NCBI GenBank assembly: GCA_022360655.1
Contig: JAKSCK010000092.1
Location: 41,859 to 105,858, forward strand
Length of the DNA stretch: 64,000 bases
Reading direction: 5' to 3'
Origin: Spirochaetales bacterium
GTDB lineage: Bacteria; Spirochaetota; Spirochaetia; DSM-2461
Of the stretch, positions 1 to 7,891 are shown piece after piece (position 1 is the stretch's first letter; each line of letters starts with the position of its first letter). The notes below the pieces were generated by a model. That model was not told the DNA's origin and ran no database searches. It saw nothing but the letters and a program-made list of their open reading frames with translations. A program made the translations under genes and the position numbers.

Positions 1-465
1 AAGATTGAATGCAAAACGGCTATTGACGCTGTAATAAAGCTTTGCAGAACCACCAAAGCCTAAGTCAATGCGGGACAATGACGCCTGTGATGATGCATCT
101 GCTGGAGGAATGATGTGATTATATCCGGAATAAACTCCACCACCAAGAATGAGACCCATGGAACCAAAGTTCAGGTCTCCTCCAACACCAATAATGGAGC
201 CAACACCAAAATATTTTCCTGTTACATGTAAACTACCAAGTACCGGATGATGAGCTCCAACAGCGTAAAATGGAAGCACTTCGGCATAAACACCAAAAGT
301 CTCTCCACCAACATAGGTCACATCAACACCAATTGTTTTTAAAGAGACATCCTGTGACGTGTTCGTTGTGCATGAGCCGTATGAGAAACCAATCAGCGTA
401 GAACTTGCCATCACTGGTAGGGCCATCATAAAACCCAAAATAAGAATTGCTACGGATTTTTTCAT
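1..465 (-). CDS. Outer-membrane barrel-like protein, partial (runs off window)
   Basis: The reading frame is open from an ATG at 465 to the window edge (155 codons, no stop), so the C-terminus is missing. AAGGAG lies just upstream of the ATG. The start MKKSVAILILGFMMALPVMA is a clear Sec signal peptide. The mature part alternates polar and hydrophobic residues and is rich in Gly, Tyr and Phe, as in small beta-barrels. Residues around KYFGV..GVGGDLNFGSMG..LGGG match the next gene (661-1299) almost position for position, so the two are tandem paralogues. Probable outer-membrane or periplasmic location; specific function unknown. Confidence 0.7.
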   Translation of the reverse strand, partial: MKKSVAILILGFMMALPVMASSTLIGFSYGSCTTNTSQDVSLKTIGVDVTYVGGETFGVYAEVLPFYAVGAHHPVLGSLHVTGKYFGVGSIIGVGGDLNFGSMGLILGGGVYSGYNHIIPPADASSQASLSRIDLGFGGSAKLYYSVNSRFAFNL

Positions 466-660
466 TTTTTCTCCTTGTTGTGTAAATCCATTTCTCTATA
501 TGTTCGATAAGACTAAACGACTCGAAGAGTTTCGTGAACAACGAATTTATTTTTTATTGCATGGTTCTCTCCCAAGACTTCAAGCTTTAGAGAATCTATG
601 AGAGAGACTTCAATCCTTTACCGAAGGATTTCAATGTGCTCAGAACATTCTCATCGTATT

Positions 661-1299
661 CTACCAATCTTCTTTTGAAGTTTGGTTGCTACCTTGGCCA
701 GAGGGGTTGCCTGACCGCCAGCCAATACCGGCGGAGATGGTAAAGTTTGTTGTGTGGAACTTCTCAAGATAATAGGGACTTTGATCTGGATAAAAAGAAT
801 AGTTCCAAGGAGTCCATCCATAACCTATGGCAACATTCAGGATTAAGGCATCACTCAGATGGAAATATGCCAAAGCAGATCCACCAAACCCAAAACCCGC
901 AATGGTGAGTAAACCTGACAAATCTTCAGCCCCCAGAAAACTTACTGCAGAGAATCCACCACCTCCAAGGAGCACTCCAAAGGATCCAAAATTCAAATCG
1001 ATGCCAAGACCTAGCAATGAATTCACACCAAAAAATTTCAATCCACTAAGAGAAAGAGGAAGAACTTGTTCTCCAGGTATCTTCATTCCAGTGCCCCAAA
1101 AGGGATGCGCTTGAACCAAAAATCCTAGGGTATCTCCTGCCAGATGGGTAAAGGAAAAACCTAAACTGCGAAAGGAGTATCCTGGGGACATGTTCGCCGC
1201 TCGATAGCTTCCATAATTGAGATTAACCGTTGTTGTGTCCGCCATGAGAGGAAGGGTTAAAAGAATGAATATCCCGAATACAAAGCATGCTCTCTTCAT
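661..1299 (-). CDS. Outer-membrane barrel-like protein, paralogue of preceding gene
   Basis: 212 residues with a signal peptide (MKRACFVFGIFILLTLPLMA). The mature chain is Gly/Phe/Tyr-rich, with amphipathic strands and a final aromatic-containing strand (TTNFTISAGIGW), as expected for a small beta-barrel. The core FFGVNSLLGLGIDLNFGSFG corresponds to KYFGVGSIIGVGGDLNFGSMG in the gene at 1-465, so this is a tandem duplication that has diverged. AAAAGGGG precedes the ATG. About 195 bp separate the two genes, so each may have its own promoter. I do not recognise a named family. The 12-residue tail after the last predicted strand is polar and probably exposed. Confidence 0.7.
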   Translation of the reverse strand: MKRACFVFGIFILLTLPLMADTTTVNLNYGSYRAANMSPGYSFRSLGFSFTHLAGDTLGFLVQAHPFWGTGMKIPGEQVLPLSLSGLKFFGVNSLLGLGIDLNFGSFGVLLGGGGFSAVSFLGAEDLSGLLTIAGFGFGGSALAYFHLSDALILNVAIGYGWTPWNYSFYPDQSPYYLEKFHTTNFTISAGIGWRSGNPSGQGSNQTSKEDW

Positions 1300-1528
1300 A
1301 AAAAACCCCTTTTAGCAATCAAGTGATTATTTTAATTGCATCTATTCTCTTGGTAAATATTTCTATTCCACTATTCCTCTAACTTCTCTGATTTCCATTC
1401 TCGAAATTCACGTCTAAGCGTTCAAAATGATTCAATTCTCTTTGAAAACCAAAACTTCATATTGAGAAAATCTAAGGGATAGACTCTTCTTTCCCTGTTT
1501 GAAGAGTGCCGTGATACAATGCCCAGCC

Positions 1529-2842
1529 ATGGACGCACTCCTTACGGATCTCATCGCCCTCAGGGACTTGGTTTCTCATCACGGATTGTTCTCAACAGGC
1601 ATGCTCCTCATTCTTGGCTACTTCTTAGGAAAACTGGCCAATCGGGTGAAGCTACCAGAAATTACAGGGTACATTGTTGCCGGCCTTGTCCTTGGAGACG
1701 CGGCCTTAGGCATTGTGCACCATGAAATGAGCGAATCCCTCCAGATTGTTACGGATGTGGCCTTAGGCCTCATAGCCCTCACGATTGGTGGAGAATTTTC
1801 TTTTTCCAAACTCAAAAGAATGGGCAGTGAAGTGGTGATCATCACGGTTGCCCAGATTCTGCTCACCTTTATTGCAGTGAGTTTAGGTCTCTGGCTCTTC
1901 AAGATGCCCATGCCTTTTGCCATGATGCTTGGAGCGATAGCAACGGCCACTGCTCCAGCGGCAACCGTTGCCATTGTTCAATCCCTCCGTGCTCACGGAC
2001 CATTTGTGGACAGACTCTATGGAATTGTGGCCCTTGATGATGCAGGAGCCGTCATCATTTTTGGTATTGTCTTTGCTATTGTCTCCAGTATTCTTGGGGC
2101 CGATTCCGCTGCTGCTGCAACAGGCGCCGTTGAAGTCGCTCGTCATGGCGGTGGAGGCATGATTATGATCTGGGGGGCCATTAAAGAGATACTCTTCTCC
2201 ATTGTGCTGGGAGGTGTAGCGGGTTATATCATTCACCGTCTCAGTGGTAAGAAAAACCACACCGGTGAATTGATGATCATCGCGTTAGGCTGGATTTTTG
2301 TTCTCACAGCCCTTTCCATTGCCTTCCATCTCTCCCCCCTCCTTTCCAATATGGCTGCTGGGATGGTGCTGATTAATGCATCACCACGAAACCATCGAAT
2401 CTTCCGAAATCTCGAGCCTCTCACTCCTCCGATTTATGCTTTGTTCTTTGCCATTGCAGGTACAGAATTGAATCCAGCGATTCTTCTTCAAGGGGACATT
2501 CTCATTCTGGGTTTGGTCTTTATTGTGGCTCGAGCCATTGGAAAGGTGGGAGGTGTATGGAGTGGAGCTGTGATTGCTAAATCAAAACCCAGTATTCGTC
2601 AAAACTTGGGGTATTGCATGTTGCCTCAAGCCGGTGTGGCCATAGGACTTGTGCTGATGATTCAAGCCTCTCCACTGGTGGCCAGCCTTGGACCAGCTCA
2701 GAAAGAGATTATTTTCACTATGGTGAACATCATTCTCCTTTCAGTTTTCTTTAATGAACTCACTGGTCCCCCTATTTCAAAAGCAGCCATTGTGAAAGCA
2801 CTGGATATGGAAGAACACGAAAAAGCGATGGAGGCTGCCTGA
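1529..2842 (+). CDS. CPA2-family cation/proton antiporter (KefB/NapA-like)
   Basis: 437 residues, almost entirely hydrophobic, with about 12 membrane segments. LPEITGYIVAGLVLG near the N-terminus is the usual CPA2 entry helix. The paired acids in GIVALDDAGAVIIFGI match the two-Asp ion-binding motif of electrogenic CPA2 exchangers. There is no RCK/TrkA domain at the C-terminus, which ends in a short charged tail. The frame extends 10 codons further upstream to a TTG at 1499, but MDALL at the ATG is the more natural start; neither has a strong ribosome site. The TGA overlaps the ATG of the EIIA/P-II gene, implying translational coupling and suggesting that protein regulates the exchanger. Confidence 0.85.
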   Translation: MDALLTDLIALRDLVSHHGLFSTGMLLILGYFLGKLANRVKLPEITGYIVAGLVLGDAALGIVHHEMSESLQIVTDVALGLIALTIGGEFSFSKLKRMGSEVVIITVAQILLTFIAVSLGLWLFKMPMPFAMMLGAIATATAPAATVAIVQSLRAHGPFVDRLYGIVALDDAGAVIIFGIVFAIVSSILGADSAAAATGAVEVARHGGGGMIMIWGAIKEILFSIVLGGVAGYIIHRLSGKKNHTGELMIIALGWIFVLTALSIAFHLSPLLSNMAAGMVLINASPRNHRIFRNLEPLTPPIYALFFAIAGTELNPAILLQGDILILGLVFIVARAIGKVGGVWSGAVIAKSKPSIRQNLGYCMLPQAGVAIGLVLMIQASPLVASLGPAQKEIIFTMVNIILLSVFFNELTGPPISKAAIVKALDMEEHEKAMEAA

Positions 2843-3672
2843 TGAACTTTTCAGCGATGATTGACAACGCCAGCTGCACCACAGATATGAAAGCCCGTTC
2901 CAAGGATGAAGCATTAAAAGTGCTTGCGGCTTTAGCCGTTCGAGGAGGGCGCACTGGTAGCGCAGGAGAACAGGCCATTGCCCTCGCTTTGGCGGAACGA
3001 GAGGCTCAAGGATCCACAGGGTTTGGCGATGAAGTGGCCATACCCCATGCACGAGTTGCCGGACTGGACGATTTTGTGGTGTTCATTGCCCGATGCCCGA
3101 AGGGTGTGGACTATGACAGCTTAGATAAAAAGAAAACCAAACTTTTCTTTGTGATTCTCGGACCAGAGAATAGGCCCTCTGAGCATATTCAAATCCTCGC
3201 TGCCATTTCACGAGCCCTGAGTGCGGGTACGCTGAAAAGAGAACTTCTTTTGGCAAAAACTCCCGACGTGATGGTGGAATCGTTTCTTCGCCAGGCTGGA
3301 GATGGATCTCAGAATGCCGCTCCAGCCCCTAAGGAGAAACTCAAGCTTCTGGTTCTCATCCTTTATATGGATGAATTTCTGTACCATATTCTGGAGTATT
3401 TTTTGGAAGAAGGAGTGGAAGGGGCCACCATTTTAGATTCCTCAGGAATGGGGCAGTATGTCTCCAATATTCCTTTGTTTGCCACATTCATTGGCTTTAT
3501 GAATGAACAGAAAAACCGAAGCAATACAATTTTGGCCACCATTCCTGCAAATCGAGAAGATGAAATCATCAAGGGAATAGAAGCCATCACTGGTGACTTA
3601 GACCGTAAGCAAGGCGCCATGCTCATGACTCTCGACATTGGTCGATGGAAGGGCACCATGAAAATGATGTAA
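2842..3672 (+). CDS. PTS EIIA-like / P-II-like fusion protein
   Basis: 276 residues with two parts. Residues about 5-150 resemble a mannitol/fructose (Ntr)-type EIIA domain: GFGDEVAIPHARVAGL carries the phospho-acceptor-type His69, followed by the hydrophobic strand KLFFVILGPENRPSEHIQ. Residues about 165-276 resemble a P-II (GlnB-like) regulator: LLVLILYMDEFLYHILEYFL, then GVEGATILDSSGMG, then NTILATIPANREDEIIKGIE. It overlaps the antiporter stop codon by one base. EIIA domains next to transporters usually regulate rather than transport, so I infer control of the exchanger by phosphorylation state, a bound nucleotide, or both. No EIIB or EIIC of the fructose type is nearby. Confidence 0.75.
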   Translation: MNFSAMIDNASCTTDMKARSKDEALKVLAALAVRGGRTGSAGEQAIALALAEREAQGSTGFGDEVAIPHARVAGLDDFVVFIARCPKGVDYDSLDKKKTKLFFVILGPENRPSEHIQILAAISRALSAGTLKRELLLAKTPDVMVESFLRQAGDGSQNAAPAPKEKLKLLVLILYMDEFLYHILEYFLEEGVEGATILDSSGMGQYVSNIPLFATFIGFMNEQKNRSNTILATIPANREDEIIKGIEAITGDLDRKQGAMLMTLDIGRWKGTMKMM

Positions 3673-3682
3673 ATGTATCCCC

Positions 3683-3728
3683 TGAGCTCAAGTCTCTTGC
3701 TTCACGCCCATCAAGAGACTTGAGCTCA
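3683..3728 (+). terminator. Perfect 17-bp hairpin after antiporter/EIIA operon
   Basis: TGAGCTCAAGTCTCTTG at 3683-3699 is exactly complementary to 3712-3728, with a 12-nt loop. It lies 11 nt after the EIIA/P-II stop codon. There is no run of T after the stem, so it may act as a Rho-linked or 3'-end-protecting hairpin rather than a classical intrinsic terminator. Confidence 0.55.
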
Positions 3729-4009
3729 TCTGTTCTCTCTACACCCTCACCCCGCAAACAAAAGATGAATCACGATTTCAACAGAAGATTCGTCTCTCTC
3801 AAGCCCATCCAGAGGATGAATACATGAGAACGCTCATCATCTCCTTTCCTGTTAAGGAGAACGAAGACGATTCTTATTTCTCTGATCCTTTCAAAATTTG
3901 CATAACACAATTTTCACAGGGATGATCCTTCAATCTCCAGTCTTGGAAAAGATTGTCAGGAAGAAAGTGCAATGAGATAAATACCCTAGTGACATAGAAG
4001 GAGTGCACT
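3729..4009 (+). promoter_or_regulatory. Intergenic leader and candidate promoter of the PTS operon
   Basis: TTGTCA at 3953-3958, a 17-nt spacer and GATAAA at 3976-3981 form a credible sigma-70-type promoter. The expected start near 3988 leaves an untranslated leader of only about 20 nt, which holds the AGAAGGAG ribosome site at 3996-4003. There is no room for a terminator/antiterminator before the first gene, so the operon's own regulator is more likely a DNA-binding activator than an antiterminator. The rest of the gap (3729-3950) shows one 7-bp inverted repeat (3840-3860) and no convincing gene. Confidence 0.45.
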
Positions 4010-4279
4010 TTGGAAATTCAAGAAAAAGTATCTTTCAATGGAAAAAATGGTTTTCATGCAAGGCCAGCCGGTATTTTCTCCAAGAAAGCAAAAACATATT
4101 CATCGTCAATTACCCTTGTTAAGGCAGGAGAAACTCCAAAAGAAGCGGATGGAAAGAAGCTCATCCAATTGATGAAAATGGACATCAAGGACACGGATGA
4201 ACTTTACATCATTGCGAACGGAGATGATGCCAAAGAGGCATGTGCCGAATTAAAGGAATTGATGAAGGGGCTGAGTTAG
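4010..4279 (+). CDS. ptsH: Phosphocarrier protein HPr
   Basis: 89 residues. GFHARPAG carries the active-site His16, which takes phosphate from Enzyme I. The start is TTG, fixed by AGAAGGAG six bases upstream. In the stretch aligned with Bacillus HPr KSIMGVMSLG, this protein has KKLIQLMKMD, so the regulatory Ser46 is replaced by Lys50. HPr-kinase control of this copy is therefore unlikely. It is the first gene of an operon that supplies its own EIIA, EI and EIICB, which suggests a dedicated phosphorelay. Confidence 0.93.
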   Translation: MEIQEKVSFNGKNGFHARPAGIFSKKAKTYSSSITLVKAGETPKEADGKKLIQLMKMDIKDTDELYIIANGDDAKEACAELKELMKGLS

Positions 4280-4281
4280 TA

Positions 4282-4773
4282 ATGTTTTTTGATAAGAAGA
4301 TTCTGATTGAAGTGTGTGCCCCTTGCGCAGGCAAAGTGGTGTATCTCGATAATGTACCAGATCCAGCATTTGCCGAACGAATGGTGGGCGATGGTGTGGC
4401 GATTGAGCCCTCTGAAGGGAAATTCTATTCACCCATTGAAGGTCAGCTAGAGCATCTTTTCAACACCAAGCATGCCTTCAGTGTGAGCCATGGGATTGCA
4501 GAAATTCTGGTTCATGTGGGCATTGAAAGCCTGAAGCTTGAAGGTGAAGGCTTCACGGTTGTGAAAGAGATGGAAGAGGGCACAGAGCTCACAAAAAATG
4601 AGCTTCTAATGGAAGTGGATCTTGCGACACTGAAAGAGAAGTTGCCTTCCCTCAATACTCCAGTACTGATTGCAAACTATGACGATGTTCAGGATTTTAA
4701 AGTTCTGGTTGCAGAAGGTTCTGAAGTTGCTGCGGGAGATAAAATCTTCCAATTCTCAATCAGAAAGAAATGA
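4282..4773 (+). CDS. PTS EIIA component, glucose family
   Basis: 163 residues from an ATG two bases after the HPr stop. The frame continues upstream inside HPr, but FFDKKILIEVCAPCAGKVV is the proper domain start. HAFSVSHG (His64) and ILVHVGIESLKLEGEGF (His78) match the two conserved histidines of EIIA-Glc; His78 is the expected phosphorylated residue. The length fits a free-standing EIIA domain. It should pass phosphate from HPr to the EIIB domain encoded at the end of the EIICB gene downstream. The stop overlaps the ATG of the next gene (ATGA), indicating coupled translation. Confidence 0.9.
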   Translation: MFFDKKILIEVCAPCAGKVVYLDNVPDPAFAERMVGDGVAIEPSEGKFYSPIEGQLEHLFNTKHAFSVSHGIAEILVHVGIESLKLEGEGFTVVKEMEEGTELTKNELLMEVDLATLKEKLPSLNTPVLIANYDDVQDFKVLVAEGSEVAAGDKIFQFSIRKK

Positions 4774-6185
4774 CTCTTACCCACAAGCAGAAGAAAATTA
4801 TCAAGTTGCTCCTCAGCCTGAACGAACCGCTGTCGCATTATAAGGCTGGGAGTCTCTTGAATCTCAGCTCTTTTCAGATGCGTCAGGAATTGACGGGCCT
4901 GGACAAATTATTCTCCTGCTTTGGAATTGAACTCCTTAATAAACCAGGGACTGGATTATTCATCTCTGGCTCGCCGAATTGCCAAACGAATTTATCCAAG
5001 GCTCTGGCTAAATTTGATATCATCAACTGCTTAGACAAAGAAGAATGTTATATTCTTGCCATCCTTCATCTTTTAATTAATGACGACTATCTGAAACTGG
5101 ATTATCTCAGTTATTATCTACCTTATTCCAATTCTTCCATTTCTAACTTTATAAGAGAATTTCGCAAAAAAACTTTTTTTGATTCCTATGGTCTTGAATT
5201 TGAATCCAAAAAAGGCCGAGGAATCAAAATAACGGGACCATTAGAAAAGAGAATCGCCTATACTGCTTCATTAATTTGCACCCGTATAAACACAAAAGAG
5301 CTTCACGATTTCATCCGATTTAACAATGAAGTAACTGATGATTTTTCAGCAGAAATCATCAAGAATATGGATTTAGAACAAAGCCATTTATTGTTTTATC
5401 TTGAACGCTTAGAACAACGTAATGAACTAAAAGATCTGTACTTTAGAGATCTTTTACAGATCATATTTTTCATTTCTCTAAAACTTCGGTTTAGAAAGAG
5501 CTCAGACCAAACTGATGAACCAATAGACTTTGGCGACTTAACAAACAAAAAAAAGAGTTTATTCCAAATCAAGGAAGCTCATAAGGAGCTTGCCCCACAA
5601 ATAACCCGAGAACTCGTCTCATGGATTGAGAACAGAAATATTTTTTTATTGATTAACCAAAACCTGAATAGCAAATTGATTCTGACCATAGAAGAGTTAC
5701 TTTTATGGGAAGAAAAGAATTTGTTCAAAACTCTCTCCCATGAAGATCTTAAACTCATAGAAAAGACTTTTAATGAAAAGTCTGAAAAAATCTTAAAATC
5801 CTTTTCAGAATATGACTCATTGAAGAAACTGTTCCAACATCACTTACTCTATCTTCTTCATTCCATCATTCATGAACAGCATGCTGTTCTCCGTTCCATA
5901 TGTTTATCTATTTATAGTCCCTACAGGGATCGGGAACGAGAACATCTGATCCGAAGCTCCATTGACAATATCCTTGATTGCAATCTTTGTATGGATTTTC
6001 CGGATATTTCAACTGAAGAACGAACGCGAATCCAAAATCAAATTGTTCTGACCTTTCGTGGTATCACTCTTTTAGATGCAACGGAAAACGATGTTCTCAT
6101 ATTACCGGAACCTCTCAGCAAGAGCAATTTCATAAAAATTCGAGACTTTGTCAAAAACCAACTCAGGCAACAACTGAATCGTTAA
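4770..6185 (+). CDS. HTH transcriptional regulator, probable PRD (BglG/MtlR-like) family
   Basis: 471 residues. The N-terminus (HKQKKIIKLLLSLNEPLSHYKAGSLLNLSSFQMRQELTGLDKLF) is a winged HTH of the HTH_11/Mga type, with a second HTH-like stretch near residues 115-160 (LSYYLPYSNSSISNFIREFRKK then GRGIKITG). Helical repeats at about 185-270 and 370-410 look like diverged PRD modules, but I cannot place their phospho-histidines confidently. It sits between EIIA and EI, so it probably senses PTS phosphorylation and activates this operon. Base composition is very AT-rich (17 G/C in the 60 bases from 5641), unlike most of the window. Confidence 0.7.
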   Translation: MTLTHKQKKIIKLLLSLNEPLSHYKAGSLLNLSSFQMRQELTGLDKLFSCFGIELLNKPGTGLFISGSPNCQTNLSKALAKFDIINCLDKEECYILAILHLLINDDYLKLDYLSYYLPYSNSSISNFIREFRKKTFFDSYGLEFESKKGRGIKITGPLEKRIAYTASLICTRINTKELHDFIRFNNEVTDDFSAEIIKNMDLEQSHLLFYLERLEQRNELKDLYFRDLLQIIFFISLKLRFRKSSDQTDEPIDFGDLTNKKKSLFQIKEAHKELAPQITRELVSWIENRNIFLLINQNLNSKLILTIEELLLWEEKNLFKTLSHEDLKLIEKTFNEKSEKILKSFSEYDSLKKLFQHHLLYLLHSIIHEQHAVLRSICLSIYSPYRDREREHLIRSSIDNILDCNLCMDFPDISTEERTRIQNQIVLTFRGITLLDATENDVLILPEPLSKSNFIKIRDFVKNQLRQQLNR

Positions 6186-6199
6186 GAGGGTGCAAATTT

Positions 6200-7822
6200 A
6201 TGGAAGTCATTATTCCAGGTTTTTCCATGGGAAAACCACTTTATATTTCGGCTGGTTCAAACGTCATCTACAACAAGATTGATGAATCCCAAAGAGATGC
6301 CGAAAAGGGTAGAATTAAAGCTGGGCTCAATAACCTTAATCAGAAACTCTCCCATGAAATGGAATCATGCTGCGATAAAGAAACGAATGAACTTCTTTCT
6401 TCCTTCATAGAAATTCTGGAAGATGATTCTATTCAAGACAGTTTATTTGCCTCTATTGATTCCTTGTTATCAGCCCCAGAAGCCGTACGAACCGAAGGAA
6501 AGAAGCAATACAGTGAATTCCTCCAATTGGAGATTCCTTACCTTAAAGAAAGAGCTGGAGACATTTTAGATCTATTCCAACAACTGGAATGCATTGTTGA
6601 TGGAAGAGATCTTGCCATTGATTTAACTGAGCCTAGCATTCTCATTGTGAATGAATTGACACCTATGATGCTTCTTTCCATGAACAATATGGAAAATCTC
6701 AAGGGTGTTCTTTCTGTACAAGGGAGCCCAACAAGTCATACAACCCTGATTTTGAAATCCTATGAAGTTCCTTATGCTGTTGGATTTGAAGATTTATCAG
6801 CATTCAAATCCAATCAAAATATCATTGTTGATTTACGAGAAAAAACCTCTCAAAAAATCCAAATCAATCCCACTATGGAAGAACGAGTACAGGCTCAAAA
6901 TGTTCTCAATCAACTGGAAGAAGAGAAAGCAGCTCTTCAGAAGTTCCAATCCTTCTCCATTAAAAGAGAAAGCCAAGGAAAACTTCAGCTTAAGATAAAC
7001 GGAGCCAGTTCAGCAGAATCAGAATTAGCCTTTAGCCGAGGAGCGGATGGGATTGGATTGGTTCGTAGCGAGTTCATTTTTATGAATGAAAAGCAAGAAC
7101 CCTCTGAAGACGTGCAATTTTCTTATTATAAAGACATCATTGAGGCTCAAAAGGGAAATCCCGTCACAATTCGAACACTGGATGTTGGTGGAGATAAGGG
7201 CATTGATTACCTTGGAATGCCTCAGGAAGAAAATCCCTTTTTGGGATTTCGTGCCATTCGCTATTGTCTGAAAAACCAGGATCTATTCCGACGGCAGATT
7301 CGAGCTATACTCCGAGCTTCGGCATTTGGAAATGTTCGAATTTTGATTCCATTTGTCACAACTGTTGATGAATTAAAAAAGTCTAAACAGTTGATAAAGG
7401 AAGAGCATTTAAATCTGCAGGAACATAGAATTGCATGTGCTCAAAAAATCCCTGTTGGATGCATGATTGAAACCGCAGCATCCATCTTCATCATTGATGA
7501 ACTTACTGATGTGGCGGATTTTATCAGTATTGGTACCAATGATCTCATTCAGTATGTCATGGCTGCAGACAGAGGAAATGCTCAGGTTGCAAAATACTAT
7601 GATTGGAATCATCCAGCCGTTCTTCAAGCATTGAATTTTGTTATGAAATCAGCCCGAAAAAAGAACATAGAAACCAGTATTTGTGGTGATCTTGCTGGGC
7701 ATACTGATTTGATCCCCAAATTCTTAGAATGGGGAGTTTCATCATTGAGTGTTTCATTGGGAAACCTTCTAAAGGTAAAGAAAAATCTGATGGAAAATTA
7801 TTTTCAATCTATCCATGGTTAG
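6200..7822 (+). CDS. ptsI: PTS Enzyme I (phosphoenolpyruvate-protein phosphotransferase)
   Basis: 540 residues, slightly short for the family (about 570). GSPTSHTTLIL holds the phosphorylated His180. GADGIGLVRSEFIFM, TIRTLDVGGDKG and NPFLGFRAIRYCL are the PEP/Mg-binding motifs of the C-terminal barrel, and ETSICGDLAGH supplies the catalytic Cys. GAGGGTG precedes the ATG by seven bases, 14 bp after the regulator gene. It transfers phosphate from PEP to HPr. Like the regulator it is AT-rich, with many AAA/AAT codons, suggesting the 4.8-7.8 kb part has a different history from the EIICB and enzyme genes downstream. Confidence 0.95.
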   Translation: MEVIIPGFSMGKPLYISAGSNVIYNKIDESQRDAEKGRIKAGLNNLNQKLSHEMESCCDKETNELLSSFIEILEDDSIQDSLFASIDSLLSAPEAVRTEGKKQYSEFLQLEIPYLKERAGDILDLFQQLECIVDGRDLAIDLTEPSILIVNELTPMMLLSMNNMENLKGVLSVQGSPTSHTTLILKSYEVPYAVGFEDLSAFKSNQNIIVDLREKTSQKIQINPTMEERVQAQNVLNQLEEEKAALQKFQSFSIKRESQGKLQLKINGASSAESELAFSRGADGIGLVRSEFIFMNEKQEPSEDVQFSYYKDIIEAQKGNPVTIRTLDVGGDKGIDYLGMPQEENPFLGFRAIRYCLKNQDLFRRQIRAILRASAFGNVRILIPFVTTVDELKKSKQLIKEEHLNLQEHRIACAQKIPVGCMIETAASIFIIDELTDVADFISIGTNDLIQYVMAADRGNAQVAKYYDWNHPAVLQALNFVMKSARKKNIETSICGDLAGHTDLIPKFLEWGVSSLSVSLGNLLKVKKNLMENYFQSIHG

Positions 7823-7891
7823 AATTTTGTTTTGCTTTCTCACATGGATCCAAAATCCAATGATAACATCCTTTCAAAAGGGGGTAGCAAA

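Noticed and set aside
827..1114. Plus-strand 95-codon frame opposite the barrel-like gene
   Set aside because: Antisense to a gene with signal peptide and paralogue; low-complexity proline-rich translation and no ribosome site.
1883..2424. Several minus-strand frames inside the antiporter gene
   Set aside because: Shadows of a clear membrane-protein gene.
4240..4281. Fourteen-codon upstream extension of EIIA
   Set aside because: Overlaps HPr and precedes the normal domain start; the ATG at 4282 fits.
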